From Acidobacteriota bacterium (lineage in GTDB: Bacteria > Acidobacteriota > Terriglobia > Terriglobales > Acidobacteriaceae), in contig JAKATU010000090.1 in NCBI GenBank assembly GCA_021818585.1, positions 1 through 64,000 on the forward strand: DNA of 64,000 bases. The letters are read 5' to 3'. The position numbers were made by a program, and so were the translations under genes. Below, piece after piece: positions 1 to 6,836 of the stretch (its first letter is position 1; the number at the start of each line of letters is the position of its first letter). The notes beneath the pieces were generated by a model. That model was not told where the DNA came from. It worked only from the letters and a program-made list of their open reading frames with translations, and ran no database searches.

Positions 1-1
1 G

Positions 2-127
2 GATGCGATTCCGTTCTATGGATTTGCGGCGATGATGGCGCTGCAGTTTGTGCTGGTGCTGTGGCTGTGGCCGGAGACCAAGGGCAAGACGCTGGAGCAG
101 ATTCAGGCACAGTTCAAGATTGATTGA
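2..127 (+). CDS. MFS sugar porter, C-terminal end only (gene starts left of window)
   Basis: Only the last 41 codons are inside the window. They encode one hydrophobic segment (last transmembrane helix) followed by the cytoplasmic motif PETKGKTLEQI, the C-terminal signature of the sugar porter branch of the major facilitator superfamily, a family of proton-linked or facilitative sugar permeases of the inner membrane. The stop codon is TGA at 125-127. The substrate cannot be told from this fragment. The following rhodanese gene starts 41 bases downstream on the same strand and could be co-transcribed. Confidence 0.85.
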   Translation, partial: DAIPFYGFAAMMALQFVLVLWLWPETKGKTLEQIQAQFKID

Positions 128-168
128 GGGCGCTGGTGGGCCTGTAGGAGAATGGATACAGGAGCAGC

Positions 169-582
169 ATGGACCACCGCAGATGGATTGACGTGAGGCA
201 GCCGGGCGAGTTTGCGTCCGGGCATATTGAGGGCTCGGAGCTGGTGCCGCTGGCCAGGCTGCGGCGTGCCTGCGAGAGCTGGGACCGAAAGCAGCCTTTG
301 ACGATCGTATGCCTGAGTGGGCACCGTGCGGATATGGCGCAGCGGCAGTTGCAGGCGCGCGGGTTTGAAGATATTTATGTGCTGCCGGGGGGAATCCGGC
401 GATGGCGGGCCGCGGGCAAGCCGCTGATGAAGAAGCCGCAGACTCAGGCGGAGCTGGTGAAGAAGTGGGCTGGGCGGTCGGCGATTGTGCTTGGTTCGGT
501 GGCGTTGGCTTACTTTGTGTCGCCGTGGTTCCTTGCGATTCCCGTGGTGCTGGCCGTGCGCTGGTTTGCGATCGGGGCGTAG
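169..582 (+). CDS. Rhodanese-domain protein with C-terminal membrane segment (YgaP-like)
   Basis: The product has 137 residues. Residues 1-90 form a rhodanese (sulfurtransferase) domain: WIDVRQPGEF and GHIEGS near the start, the active-site loop CLSGHRA with the putative persulfide cysteine at Cys48, and YVLPGGIRRW near the end. Residues about 105-134 are two closely spaced hydrophobic stretches that should anchor the protein in the membrane, as in E. coli YgaP and other rhodanese-DUF2892 proteins. The ATG at 169 follows AGGAG at 147-151, rather far away, so the start is likely but not certain. The sulfur donor and acceptor are unknown. Confidence 0.85.
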   Translation: MDHRRWIDVRQPGEFASGHIEGSELVPLARLRRACESWDRKQPLTIVCLSGHRADMAQRQLQARGFEDIYVLPGGIRRWRAAGKPLMKKPQTQAELVKKWAGRSAIVLGSVALAYFVSPWFLAIPVVLAVRWFAIGA

Positions 583-620
583 GCGGATTTTTCAGTCGCT
601 CGCTTTTTGTGTTGAAGCCT

Positions 621-1085
621 CTACGATTCCTGCGGAGCGGATTCAGTTTTCGAGGCGTGCCGGCGCTTGCAATCGTCGCAGGTGCAGTGGCGGCGCAGGA
701 AATCCCAGGAGTAGATGCCGCTGGAGTGCCCGTCGCTCCAGGTGAAGCTGATGGCGTAGGCCCCGATGGGTGTAACGGCGGTGGGTCGCGGTGGCGGCTC
801 GTACATGGGGAGCAGGGTATCGGATTTGGGGCGGGGTTCGCCGGGCCGGCGGCCCGAGGCGTCGCGTTCTTCGTGGCAGGTAGCGCATGGGCAGGCGTTG
901 CGGAGCCAGGGGAAGGTCCAGGAGCTGCGGTGGCCGTCCTTCCATTGGATTTCCATGCCCGTGCCTTCGGTTTTGTTGACGCGGACCTTGGCCGGTTTAA
1001 TGGCTTCGGCGGGGAGAGGCGCGTCCTGCTCGGCAGCGCGGCGGGCCTGCTCTTCGGAAACGAAGCGGATTCCTTCGTGGCTCAT
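621..1085 (-). CDS. DUF971 family protein
   Basis: The product has 154 residues if translation starts at the ATG complementary to 1083-1085 (MSHEGIRFV). The reading frame is open further upstream, but that part is low complexity and overlaps the next gene, so I rejected it. The core (VRVNKTEGTGMEIQWKDGH, TFPWLRNACPCATC, TPIGAYAISFTWSDGHSSGI, SWDFLRRHC) matches DUF971, the small domain also found at the N-terminus of gamma-butyrobetaine hydroxylases. Cysteines in CPCATC and HCTCDDC could bind metal. Stand-alone DUF971 proteins have no settled function; some are linked to Fe-S cluster factors. The SemiSWEET gene lies just upstream on the same strand (stop at 1090). Confidence 0.8.
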   Translation of the reverse strand: MSHEGIRFVSEEQARRAAEQDAPLPAEAIKPAKVRVNKTEGTGMEIQWKDGHRSSWTFPWLRNACPCATCHEERDASGRRPGEPRPKSDTLLPMYEPPPRPTAVTPIGAYAISFTWSDGHSSGIYSWDFLRRHCTCDDCKRRHASKTESAPQES

Positions 1086-1089
1086 GTGA

Positions 1090-1416
1090 TTATTTTCGTC
1101 GATGCGGCGGATTCGCGCGATGGATGGGGAAATTTCTGCTTTCGTGGTGATGGTCGAAGTAGATTTTGAGTACGAGGATGGCCAGCGAGAGAGCAAGGGT
1201 GAGTCCGTTGGCGAGGATGATGGGGATGGAGTGGAGCGAGATTCCATAGATGAGCCAGAGAAAGACGCCCAGGGAAAAGGCGAGGAACATGGTGAGGGAG
1301 ATATCGCGAGCGCTGCGGAGACGCCATACGCGGAGGAGCTGCGGGACGAAAGAGACGGTGGTGAGGACGGCGGCGCAATAGCCGGCGAGGGTGATGAGCG
1401 GCAGATGGAGGATCAT
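1090..1416 (-). CDS. SemiSWEET (PQ-loop/MtN3 family) membrane protein
   Basis: This 108-residue protein has three predicted transmembrane helices (about residues 5-25, 38-58 and 63-87) and the PQ-loop signature SFVPQLLRVW at about residues 22-31. This is the layout of bacterial SemiSWEETs, half-size sugar transporters that work as dimers in the inner membrane. The C-terminal tail is basic and histidine-rich (DHHHESRNF, HRANPPHRRK), so the core ends near residue 90. It lies between DUF971 and TauE/SafE genes on the same strand with gaps under 10 bases, suggesting an operon of three. The transported sugar cannot be inferred. Confidence 0.85.
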   Translation of the reverse strand: MILHLPLITLAGYCAAVLTTVSFVPQLLRVWRLRSARDISLTMFLAFSLGVFLWLIYGISLHSIPIILANGLTLALSLAILVLKIYFDHHHESRNFPIHRANPPHRRK

Positions 1417-1425
1417 GGGTGTGGT

Positions 1426-2208
1426 TTAGAGAGTGCGGTGGGTGAAGAACCAGATAGCAATGGCTAATCCGAGGGCGATGATGATTGGGCGGAGAACGCG
1501 GTCGGAGATGTGACGTGAGTTGCGCGCGCCGATGTATCCGCCGATGGCGCAGGTGATCATCATGAACCAGCAAAAGCGCCAGTCAACCGCGCGGTAAGCG
1601 ATGAACATGAGGACGGCGACGAGATTGGCAACCGTGGTGATTACGGTTTTGAGGGCGTTGATCTCCGGAATGCGCTCGACGCCGCAGAGGGCGAGGGCGC
1701 TCATGGTGAGCAGGCCTGCTCCGGCGCCGAAGTAGCCGATGTAGTAGGTGATGCAGAGGAGCAGGAAGAGCAGTGGCAGGACGTAGATGTGCTCTTGCGA
1801 GCCGGCGTGGGCGGCGGCGCGTGTCTTTATGCGTCGGGAGATGGGTCCGCTGAGCGCGAAACTGGTGGATCCGAGGAGGAAAAGGTATGGAACGAGACGC
1901 AGGAAGGAATTTTGACTGTTGTGGAGGAGGGTCCATGAGCCGGCAAAGCCGCCGATGGCGGCCACGGTGATGACGGGGAGAACGAGGCGGAGTTTTTTGC
2001 GAACCTCCTCTCGGTACCCGGCGATGGAGGTGAACTGGCCGGGCCATAGCGCCACCGTGTTGGTAGCGTTTGCCTGTATGGGCAGGAGTCCTGCGGCGAT
2101 GAGGGCCGGGAACGCGATGAAGCCTCCGCCACCTGCGACGGAGTTGATGACGCCGCCGATGGCGGCTGCGACGGCGAGGAGCAGGGACTGAAAGAGGTGA
2201 GGGAGCAC
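1426..2208 (-). CDS. TauE/SafE (TSUP) family transporter
   Basis: A polytopic membrane protein of about 260 residues. The first helix carries AAAIGGVINSVAGGGGF, the glycine-rich motif of the sulfite exporter TauE/SafE family, and AGAGLLTMSAL in the second half is its internal repeat. Family members move sulfite, sulfoacetate or other small organosulfur anions; the substrate here is unknown. The frame stays open to 2541, but upstream residues are arginine/proline-rich and overlap the divergent hydrolase gene. I chose the GTG complementary to 2206-2208 (VLPHLFQSLLLAV), although no clear ribosome binding site precedes it. It is probably first in the operon with SemiSWEET and DUF971. Confidence 0.82.
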   Translation of the reverse strand: MLPHLFQSLLLAVAAAIGGVINSVAGGGGFIAFPALIAAGLLPIQANATNTVALWPGQFTSIAGYREEVRKKLRLVLPVITVAAIGGFAGSWTLLHNSQNSFLRLVPYLFLLGSTSFALSGPISRRIKTRAAAHAGSQEHIYVLPLLFLLLCITYYIGYFGAGAGLLTMSALALCGVERIPEINALKTVITTVANLVAVLMFIAYRAVDWRFCWFMMITCAIGGYIGARNSRHISDRVLRPIIIALGLAIAIWFFTHRTL

Positions 2209-2322
2209 AAGTATGAGTGGTAAGACCTGTATCCATTGTAGACGGACGGCGGGGGTGGAAGGATTCGGTTTTTGCGGGGTGTCAGTGGTGGATATACTGA
2301 CGGGTTCAGCGGAGGTTTTGTA

Positions 2323-3777
2323 ATGCGCAAGTGGATAGCAGCGGCGGCTGTAATGAGCGTGATTGCGCCGGGAGTAGTTTGGGCTCAGGGCAGGGCGGCG
2401 CGCGGGTATAAGGTGGTGGACAAGGTTTCCGCAGCGCAGGCGGCAAAGATCGACGCGGCGGCGGAAACGGTGCTGAAAGAGACTTTGGCTCCGGGCGCAT
2501 CGGTGGCGGTTGTGGAGAGGGGGAAGATTGTTTACACGCATGGGTATGGGCTGGCGCGGCTGAGGCCGCCGACCAAGGCGGAGCCGTGGATGCGGTACTC
2601 GATTGGGTCGATTTCAAAGCAGTTTACGGCGGCGGCGTTGCTGATGCTGCAGCAGGAGGGCAAGCTTTCATTGAGCGATCCCGTGGCAAAGTATTTTCCG
2701 GATTTGACGGATGCGAAGGATGTGACGCTACGGATGCTTTTGTCGCATACCTCCGGCTACCAGGATTACTGGCCGGAGGATTACGTGATGCCGCCGATGG
2801 AAGAGCCGACCAATGCGCAACACATTCTGGATGTGTGGGCGAAGCGACCGCTGGACTTTGCTCCGGGGACGCGGTGGCAGTACTCGAACACAAACTATGT
2901 GATTGCCGGGCTGATTGTGGAGAAGGTGAGCGGTATGCCGCTGATGGAGTTTTTGCGGGAGCGGATTTTTAAGCCGCTGGAGATGCGGGACGTGATGGAC
3001 TCGGATTTGCACGATCTTGGCAAGACGGATGCGGCAGGGTATCAGCAGTATGCGCTAGGGCCGCTGCGACCGGCGACAAAGGAGGGTCCGGGCTGGGGAC
3101 TGGGTGCGTTTGAGCTGGCGATGCCGGCTTATGACCTTGCGCAGTGGGATATCAGCTTGATGGATCGCTCGCTGATGTCGCAGCAGTCGTACGACGAGAT
3201 GTTTACGCCGGTGGACCTGAAGGATGGGCAGAACACGCATTATGCGCTCGGGCTTGATGTGGGGACGCGGGATGGGCAAGCATACCTGGAGCACAGCGGC
3301 GAGGTTTCAGGTTTCGTGTCGGAGAATATTGTGTTTCCGAAGGCCAGGGCTGCGATTGTGGTCCTGACGAACGAGATGGCTTCTCCAGCGGCAAGCGCGA
3401 TTGTGCGGGCGCTGACCCCGCTGGTGCTGGGGACGCCGGAGAGAGCGGTCGAGAGCGAGGAAGCGAAGCGTGCCGAGGCGCAGGCGATGCAGATTTTTAC
3501 GGGCCTGCAGCATGGGAAGATCGATCGCGCGAAGTTTACGGACTGGTGCAACGCGTATTTTAGCCAGCAGGCGATGGAGGATTACCAGAACAGTCTTGGT
3601 CCGCTGGGACGGCCTGCGAGTATCCGGATGATGAGCCAGAGTTTGCGCGGCGGGATGACGTTTCGGGATTTTCGAGTTACTTTTCCGAATAGAAAGAATG
3701 CGCTGACGATTACAACTTATACGGAGCCGGATGGGAAGCTGGAGCAGTTTCTAGTGCTGCCGGCGCCGAATGTTTAG
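2323..3777 (+). CDS. Serine hydrolase, beta-lactamase class C/PBP-like, secreted
   Basis: The product has 484 residues from the ATG at 2323, preceded by GGAGG at a good distance. A signal peptide (MRKWIAAAAVMSVIAPG, cleavage near VWAQ-G) sends it to the periplasm. The three active-site motifs of the class C beta-lactamase/esterase/D-aminopeptidase clan are present: SISK (Ser96, Lys99), YSN (Tyr187-Asn189) and HSG (His324-Gly326). A C-terminal domain of about 110 residues follows the catalytic fold. These enzymes act as esterases or peptidases more often than as true beta-lactamases, so resistance should not be assumed. The gene is divergent from the TauE operon. Confidence 0.88.
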   Translation: MRKWIAAAAVMSVIAPGVVWAQGRAARGYKVVDKVSAAQAAKIDAAAETVLKETLAPGASVAVVERGKIVYTHGYGLARLRPPTKAEPWMRYSIGSISKQFTAAALLMLQQEGKLSLSDPVAKYFPDLTDAKDVTLRMLLSHTSGYQDYWPEDYVMPPMEEPTNAQHILDVWAKRPLDFAPGTRWQYSNTNYVIAGLIVEKVSGMPLMEFLRERIFKPLEMRDVMDSDLHDLGKTDAAGYQQYALGPLRPATKEGPGWGLGAFELAMPAYDLAQWDISLMDRSLMSQQSYDEMFTPVDLKDGQNTHYALGLDVGTRDGQAYLEHSGEVSGFVSENIVFPKARAAIVVLTNEMASPAASAIVRALTPLVLGTPERAVESEEAKRAEAQAMQIFTGLQHGKIDRAKFTDWCNAYFSQQAMEDYQNSLGPLGRPASIRMMSQSLRGGMTFRDFRVTFPNRKNALTITTYTEPDGKLEQFLVLPAPNV

Positions 3778-3784
3778 CGGGCGG

Positions 3785-4174
3785 TCAGGCTTTGTGCGGG
3801 GATAGCTGCGTGGGGAGTGGTGCGCCGATGGTGACGGTGGCGCAGCAGGTTTTTCTGAATTTGGTGAGGTCGGCGCGCATTTCCTTGTCGGACTCGAAAG
3901 ATTGTAGGGTGGCTTCGAGGATGGCGTTTGCGGCGGTGTTGGTGGGGCGGGTGATGCGGTAGTGCATCCACTTGCCTTCTCTGCGTGCGCTGACGATACC
4001 GGCGCGGCGGAGGTAGGCGAGGTGGCGTGAGATTTTAGGCTGGCTCTGATTGAGGATATCGACGAAATAGCAGACGCAGACTTCGCGGTCCCGCATGAGA
4101 TTGAGCAGGCGCAGACGGGTGCGGTCGCTGAGCGCGGCGAAGATGCGGGGCAGGTCGACGGTGGCGCGAGGCAT
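3785..4174 (-). CDS. arsR: ArsR-family arsenic-responsive repressor
   Basis: This 129-residue winged-helix repressor has the ArsR fold: LSDRTRLRLLNLMRD, then the recognition helix QSQPKISRHLAYLRRAGIV and the wing REGKWMHYRI. Cys33 and Cys35 in EVCVCYF form the CxC metalloid site at the start of the DNA-binding helix region, and a Cys110-Cys111 pair near the C-terminus can supply further thiolates. ArsR proteins release DNA when As(III) or Sb(III) binds. The gene is divergent from arsM, with 86 bases between the two start codons, and that spacer contains a strong arsM promoter it presumably represses. It ends 7 bases from the convergent hydrolase gene. Confidence 0.92.
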   Translation of the reverse strand: MPRATVDLPRIFAALSDRTRLRLLNLMRDREVCVCYFVDILNQSQPKISRHLAYLRRAGIVSARREGKWMHYRITRPTNTAANAILEATLQSFESDKEMRADLTKFRKTCCATVTIGAPLPTQLSPHKA

Positions 4175-4193
4175 AGTTTCAGATTACCTCAAA

Positions 4194-4252
4194 CATATGC
4201 GTTTTGACAGATGTGTTCGGCGGAGATATATTCGCATTAGCGTATATGAGGA
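4194..4252 (+). promoter_or_regulatory. arsM promoter, possible ArsR operator arms, and ribosome binding site
   Basis: A perfect -35 box TTGACA lies at 4204-4209, then exactly 17 bases, then TATATT at 4227-4232 (5 of 6 matches to TATAAT). Transcription should start near 4239. GAGGA at 4248-4252 then sits 8 bases before the ATG at 4261. CATATGCG at 4194-4201 and CGTATATG at 4241-4248 form inverted arms flanking the promoter and could be ArsR half-sites; this last point is inference. The promoter position rules out the TTG at 4204 as the arsM start. Confidence 0.75.
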
Positions 4253-4260
4253 CACATGAA

Positions 4261-5136
4261 ATGGACTCGGCGAGCAGCGTAAGAGACGAAGTTAAGAAGA
4301 AGTATGGCAGTGCGGCGAAGGCTGTAAGCGATGGGGCCGGGGTTGGTTCTTGCTGCGACAAGGGGTTGCGATACTGTGATCCGATTACGGCGAATCTTTA
4401 TGACGATGCCGATGCTTCAGCGGTGCCGGAGAAGGCGATGCTGGCTTCGCTGGGGTGCGGGAATCCGACGGCGCTGATTGAGCTGAAGGCGGGCGAGGTT
4501 GTGCTGGATCTGGGTTCGGGCGGCGGGATTGATGTGCTGCTTTCTGCGCGACGGGTTGGGCCGACGGGCAAAGCTTACGGACTGGACATGACGGACGAGA
4601 TGCTGGCGCTGGCGAGGGAGAATCAGCGGCAGGCGGGCGTGGAGAATGTGGAGTTTCTGAAGGGCGAGATTGAGAGCGTTCCGCTGCCGGAGAAGACGGT
4701 GGATGTAGTGATTTCGAATTGCGTGATCAATCTTTCGGCGGATAAGGACCGGGTGTTGCGGGAGGCTTTCCGTGTGTTGAAGCCGGGCGGACGATTTGCG
4801 GTTTCCGATGTGGTGGTGCGGGGCGAGGTTCCGGCGGAGGTGCGCGACAGCATGATGATGTGGGTGGGTTGCGTGGCCGGCGCGCTGGAAGAACAGGAGT
4901 ATCGCGCAAAGCTGAAGGCGGCGGGGTTTGCTGAGATCGACCTTGAGCCGACACGGGTGTATGACGTGGAGGATGCACGCCAGTTTTTGAGTGAGTCGGG
5001 CGTGGATGTGGATGCGATTGCTCCGCAGTTGGAAGGAAAGTTTGTAAGCGCGTTTATTCGTGCGACGCGGCCAGCGGAGGGTTGCTGCGGGCCCGAGTGT
5101 GGATGCGGGAGCCATCAAAAGGGAGAGAGTCAGTGA
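4261..5136 (+). CDS. arsM: Arsenite S-adenosylmethionine methyltransferase
   Basis: A class I methyltransferase of 291 residues that adds methyl groups from SAM to trivalent arsenic, giving methylated and finally volatile species. The SAM site is VLDLGSGGG (residues 82-90 region). The conserved arsenic-binding cysteines are visible as Cys31/Cys32 (GSCCDKGLRYC), Cys154 (SNCVINL) and Cys204 (WVGCVAGAL). The C-terminal tail is cysteine-rich (CCGPECGCG), a variable feature of bacterial ArsM. The start at 4261 is chosen because GAGGA precedes it and the promoter covers earlier starts. Its TGA stop overlaps the GTG start of arsC by 3 bases, so the two are translationally coupled. Confidence 0.93.
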   Translation: MDSASSVRDEVKKKYGSAAKAVSDGAGVGSCCDKGLRYCDPITANLYDDADASAVPEKAMLASLGCGNPTALIELKAGEVVLDLGSGGGIDVLLSARRVGPTGKAYGLDMTDEMLALARENQRQAGVENVEFLKGEIESVPLPEKTVDVVISNCVINLSADKDRVLREAFRVLKPGGRFAVSDVVVRGEVPAEVRDSMMMWVGCVAGALEEQEYRAKLKAAGFAEIDLEPTRVYDVEDARQFLSESGVDVDAIAPQLEGKFVSAFIRATRPAEGCCGPECGCGSHQKGESQ

Positions 5137-5624
5137 GCAAGGTTTGGAATGTGTTGTTTTTGTGTACGGGGAATTCGGCTCGTTCGGTGTTGTCTGAGGG
5201 GATTTTGAATCACCTGGGCAAGGGGCGGTTCAAGGCTTACAGCGCGGGGAGTAAGCCTTCCGGCAAGGTGCGGCCGGAGGCGCTGGCGCAGCTTGCCAGC
5301 GCTGGTATTGCGACGGAGGGTTTCCGTAGCAAGTCGTGGGATGAATTTGCGGGGCCGGATGTTCCGCAGATGGATTTTGTTTTTACCGTGTGTGACAACG
5401 CGGCGCATGAGGTTTGTCCGGTGTGGCCGGGGCATCCGGCGACCGCGCACTGGGGTGTTGAGGATCCAGCAGCGGTGGAGGGTACGCCGGAGGAGATTGC
5501 GCGGGCGTTTGAGCAGGCGTTTGTGATTCTAGAGCGGCGGATTCGGCTACTGCTGGCGCTGCCGGTGGCGGAGCTGGAGCGGATGGAACTGGAGCAGAAG
5601 CTGTGCGAGATTGGCAAGGCGTAA
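5133..5624 (+). CDS. arsC: Arsenate reductase, low-molecular-weight phosphatase (thioredoxin-coupled) type
   Basis: The 163-residue product starts at GTG 5133, inside the arsM stop, with GGGAGAGA about 5 bases upstream. It has the P-loop C-x5-R of low-molecular-weight phosphatases (CTGNSARS, Cys11 and Arg17) and two later cysteines, Cys87 and Cys95 (FTVCDNAAHEVCP), placed like the disulfide-relay cysteines of S. aureus and B. subtilis ArsC. It should reduce As(V) to As(III), using thioredoxin as electron donor, feeding both ArsM and the Acr3 pump. The spacing of the last two cysteines is one residue longer than in the S. aureus enzyme. Confidence 0.92.
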   Translation: MSKVWNVLFLCTGNSARSVLSEGILNHLGKGRFKAYSAGSKPSGKVRPEALAQLASAGIATEGFRSKSWDEFAGPDVPQMDFVFTVCDNAAHEVCPVWPGHPATAHWGVEDPAAVEGTPEEIARAFEQAFVILERRIRLLLALPVAELERMELEQKLCEIGKA

Positions 5625-5684
5625 AAACTTGCTGCGATGGCTGGAATGTTGGGGTAGTTTTCTACTTTTTGAGGGATTGTACGC

Positions 5685-6770
5685 ATGAAAGTTACGAATA
5701 AGCTGTCGTTTCTGGATCGTTACCTGACGGCGTGGATTTTTGGCGCGATGGTGGTGGGTGTGGGGCTGGGCTGGCTGCTGCCGGGGGTGGTTCCTTTTCT
5801 GAACCGGTTCAGCGTGGGGACGACGTCGATACCGATTGCTGTGGGTTTGATTGTGATGATGTATCCGCCGTTTACGCGGGTGCGTTACGAGGAATTACAC
5901 GAGGTTTTCCGGAATAAGAAGGTACTGACGCTGTCGCTGGTGCAGAACTGGGTGATTGGTCCGGTGCTGATGTTTGTGCTGGCCATTGTGTTTCTGCGCG
6001 GCTATCCGCAGTACATGGCGGGGCTGATCATGATTGGCCTGGCGCGGTGCATTGCGATGGTGATTGTCTGGAACGAGCTGGCGAAGGGCGATACGGATTA
6101 CGCGGCCGGGCTGGTGGCGTTCAACTCGATTTTCCAAGTGTTGTTTTACTCAGTGTATGCGTGGGTGTTTATCACGGTGCTGCCTGCGGAGCTGGGCTTG
6201 CAGGGCGCGGTGGTGCATGTTTCGATGGGTGAGATTGCCGAGAGCGTGTTTATTTACCTGGGGATTCCGTTCGTGGCGGGCTTTTTGACACGCGCAGTGC
6301 TGGTGCGGGCGAAGGGGCGCGGATGGTATGACACGCAGTTTGTGCCGCGGGTGAGCCCGCTGACGCTGCTGGCGCTGCTGTTCACGATTGTGGTGATGTT
6401 CTCGCTGAAGGGCAGTTACATTGTGCGGCTACCGCTGGACGTGGTGCGGATTGCGATTCCGTTGCTGGTGTACTTCGTGGTGATGTTCCTGGTGTCGTTC
6501 TACATGGGGCGGAAGCTGGGGGCGGATTACTCGAAGACGACGACACTTTCGTTTACGGCGGCCTCGAACAACTTTCACCTGGCGATTGCCGTGGCGGTGT
6601 CAGTGTTCGGGATTCACTCGGGCGCGGCATTTGCGGCGGTGATTGGGCCTCTGGTGGAGGTTCCGGTGATGATCGGGCTGGTGAATGTGGCTATGTATTT
6701 CCAGCGGCGGTATTTTCCGGAGGCGGGGCCGGTGAATGTGGAGCCGGTTTTTGCTTCGCCACGACGATAG
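5685..6770 (+). CDS. acr3: Acr3-family arsenite efflux permease
   Basis: A 361-residue inner-membrane protein with about ten hydrophobic segments. The stretch [18 protein letters not shown] holds Cys122, matching the essential cysteine in the middle helix of ACR3 transporters, and [21 protein letters not shown] near the end is also typical. It expels As(III) driven by the proton motive force. GAGGGA precedes the ATG at 5685. It is the last gene of the arsM-arsC-acr3 unit, separated by 60 bases from arsC and closed by a strong bidirectional terminator at 6783-6817. Confidence 0.94.
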   Translation: MKVTNKLSFLDRYLTAWIFGAMVVGVGLGWLLPGVVPFLNRFSVGTTSIPIAVGLIVMMYPPFTRVRYEELHEVFRNKKVLTLSLVQNWVIGPVLMFVLAIVFLRGYPQYMAGLIMIGLARCIAMVIVWNELAKGDTDYAAGLVAFNSIFQVLFYSVYAWVFITVLPAELGLQGAVVHVSMGEIAESVFIYLGIPFVAGFLTRAVLVRAKGRGWYDTQFVPRVSPLTLLALLFTIVVMFSLKGSYIVRLPLDVVRIAIPLLVYFVVMFLVSFYMGRKLGADYSKTTTLSFTAASNNFHLAIAVAVSVFGIHSGAAFAAVIGPLVEVPVMIGLVNVAMYFQRRYFPEAGPVNVEPVFASPRR

Positions 6771-6782
6771 TAAGGAAGAGGG

Positions 6783-6817
6783 AAAAAGGCGCGGATGCGA
6801 GGGCATCCGCGCCTTTT
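6783..6817 (+). terminator. Bidirectional rho-independent terminator
   Basis: AAAAA (6783-6787), an 11-bp perfect stem GGCGCGGATGC (6788-6798) with GCATCCGCGCC (6803-6813), a 4-base loop, and TTTT (6814-6817). The A-run makes it work on both strands, so it can end the ars operon on the plus strand and the GT39 gene (stop at 6837) on the minus strand. Confidence 0.9.
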
Positions 6818-6836
6818 GCTTTTGCGCGAGGCGGGT

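Noticed and set aside
2323..3777. Antibiotic-resistance beta-lactamase
   Set aside because: The motifs fit the broad serine hydrolase clan including esterases and D-peptidases; nothing shows beta-lactam specificity.
4204..4260. TTG start for arsM at 4204
   Set aside because: The TTG is part of a perfect -35 box with a matching -10 box; the mRNA starts after it.
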